NCBI GenBank assembly: GCA_035462025.1
Contig: DATHUR010000024.1
Location: forward strand, 1 to 15,165
Reading direction: 5' to 3'
DNA length: 15,165 nucleotides
From: Egicoccus sp035462025
GTDB taxonomy: Bacteria; Actinomycetota; Nitriliruptoria; Nitriliruptorales; Nitriliruptoraceae
The notes under the pieces were generated by a model that saw only the letters and a list, made by a program, of their open reading frames with translations, was not told the DNA's origin and did not search any database. Shown piece by piece: positions 14,810 through 15,165 of the stretch (positions within the stretch are counted from its first letter, which is position 1; each line of letters starts with the position of its first letter). Both the position numbers and the translations under genes were made by a program.

Positions 14810-15165
14810 GTGTCGAGCCCGACTGACGCACCCGGCGACCCCAGTGGGCAAACCACCGGACCGGCCGCCCCGGACGAGGTCCAGATCGTCGTCGCCCACC
14901 GGGCGCGCGCCACGCTCCGCGTCGGTGACGTGTTCTTGAAGGTCGACCCCGACCAGGCCGGCATCGACGTGGAGGTCGAGGCGATGGCGTTGGCGCCGGT
15001 GCCGACACCGCAGATTCTGTGGCGCAGCCCACCGGTGCTCGCGCTGGCCCGGGTGCCGGGCGTCGCGCTGGGTCGCCTCGGCGAGCCGTCCACGGCGTCG
15101 CCGGCGGCGTGGGCCGCCACGGGTGCCGCTGTGCGTGCCCTCCACGACACGCCGCTGCCGCCGTG
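14810..15165 (+). CDS. aminoglycoside-phosphotransferase-fold kinase, C-terminus cut by window edge
   Basis: Only the first 118 residues are present; the frame is open to the window end. After a Pro/Gly-rich leader of about 20 residues comes an N-lobe typical of the APH/choline-kinase-like fold: TLRVGDVFLKVD with the ATP-binding Lys44, then a helix with Glu55 or Glu57 (GIDVEVEAMALA), a hinge segment (VLALARVPGVALG) and the helix ending in ALHDTPLPP, which closely resembles APH-family proteins. The catalytic HGD and DxD motifs lie beyond the edge, so activity and substrate cannot be judged; members act on antibiotics, sugars, amino alcohols or macrolides. The GTG at 14810 lies three bases after the hemolysin III stop and has no clear ribosome site, so it is probably co-translated. 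Confidence 0.8.
   Translation, partial: MSSPTDAPGDPSGQTTGPAAPDEVQIVVAHRARATLRVGDVFLKVDPDQAGIDVEVEAMALAPVPTPQILWRSPPVLALARVPGVALGRLGEPSTASPAAWAATGAAVRALHDTPLPP

Overview
The window is very GC-rich and gene-dense, with frequent GTG starts, start/stop overlaps and long spurious antisense open frames. Together with the protein families present (NrtR-type Nudix regulator, ORF12/LpqF-like lipoprotein serine hydrolase, actinobacterial-style LigA), this suggests a chromosomal segment of a free-living actinobacterium, possibly a deep-branching class such as Nitriliruptoria or Acidimicrobiia. The class-level guess is weak. I see no tRNA, rRNA, insertion sequence, phage gene or CRISPR array.

Region 1 (1-4904, minus strand) is a signalling and polysaccharide module read right to left: a receiver-Hpt-receiver regulator (GTG at 4904), a membrane-anchored HEAT-repeat protein (ATGA overlap), a processive family 2 glycosyltransferase (TGATG overlap), then a membrane GGDEF diguanylate cyclase cut by the left edge. 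The likely logic is that a phosphorelay and c-di-GMP control export of an extracellular polysaccharide. The polymer itself cannot be read from the sequence.

Region 2 (5065-9854) concerns NAD. pncB, pncA and nrtR form a plus-strand operon with 4-base overlaps, turning nicotinamide into nicotinic acid and then nicotinate mononucleotide, with the pathway's own ADP-ribose-type regulator as last gene. Converging on it is ligA, the NAD+-dependent DNA ligase, which has an altered zinc finger. A possible bidirectional terminator lies between them.

Region 3 (9917-12676) has a two-membrane-span helical protein of unknown function on the minus strand. Divergent from it are an ORF12/LpqF-like penicillin-binding-fold lipoprotein and a small coupled lipoprotein. 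A 13-base palindrome sits in the divergent promoter.

Region 4 (12710-15165) has a YceH (DUF480) protein fused to a SnoaL/NTF2-like domain and, upstream of it, a Rid-family gene whose stop appears lost exactly at the yceH start. Divergent from these are a hemolysin III/TrhA (PAQR-like) membrane protein and the beginning of an aminoglycoside-phosphotransferase-fold kinase cut by the right edge.

The best candidates for something new are the phosphorelay-HEAT-GT2-GGDEF operon, the YceH-SnoaL fusion with the Rid overlap, and the LigA zinc-finger variant.
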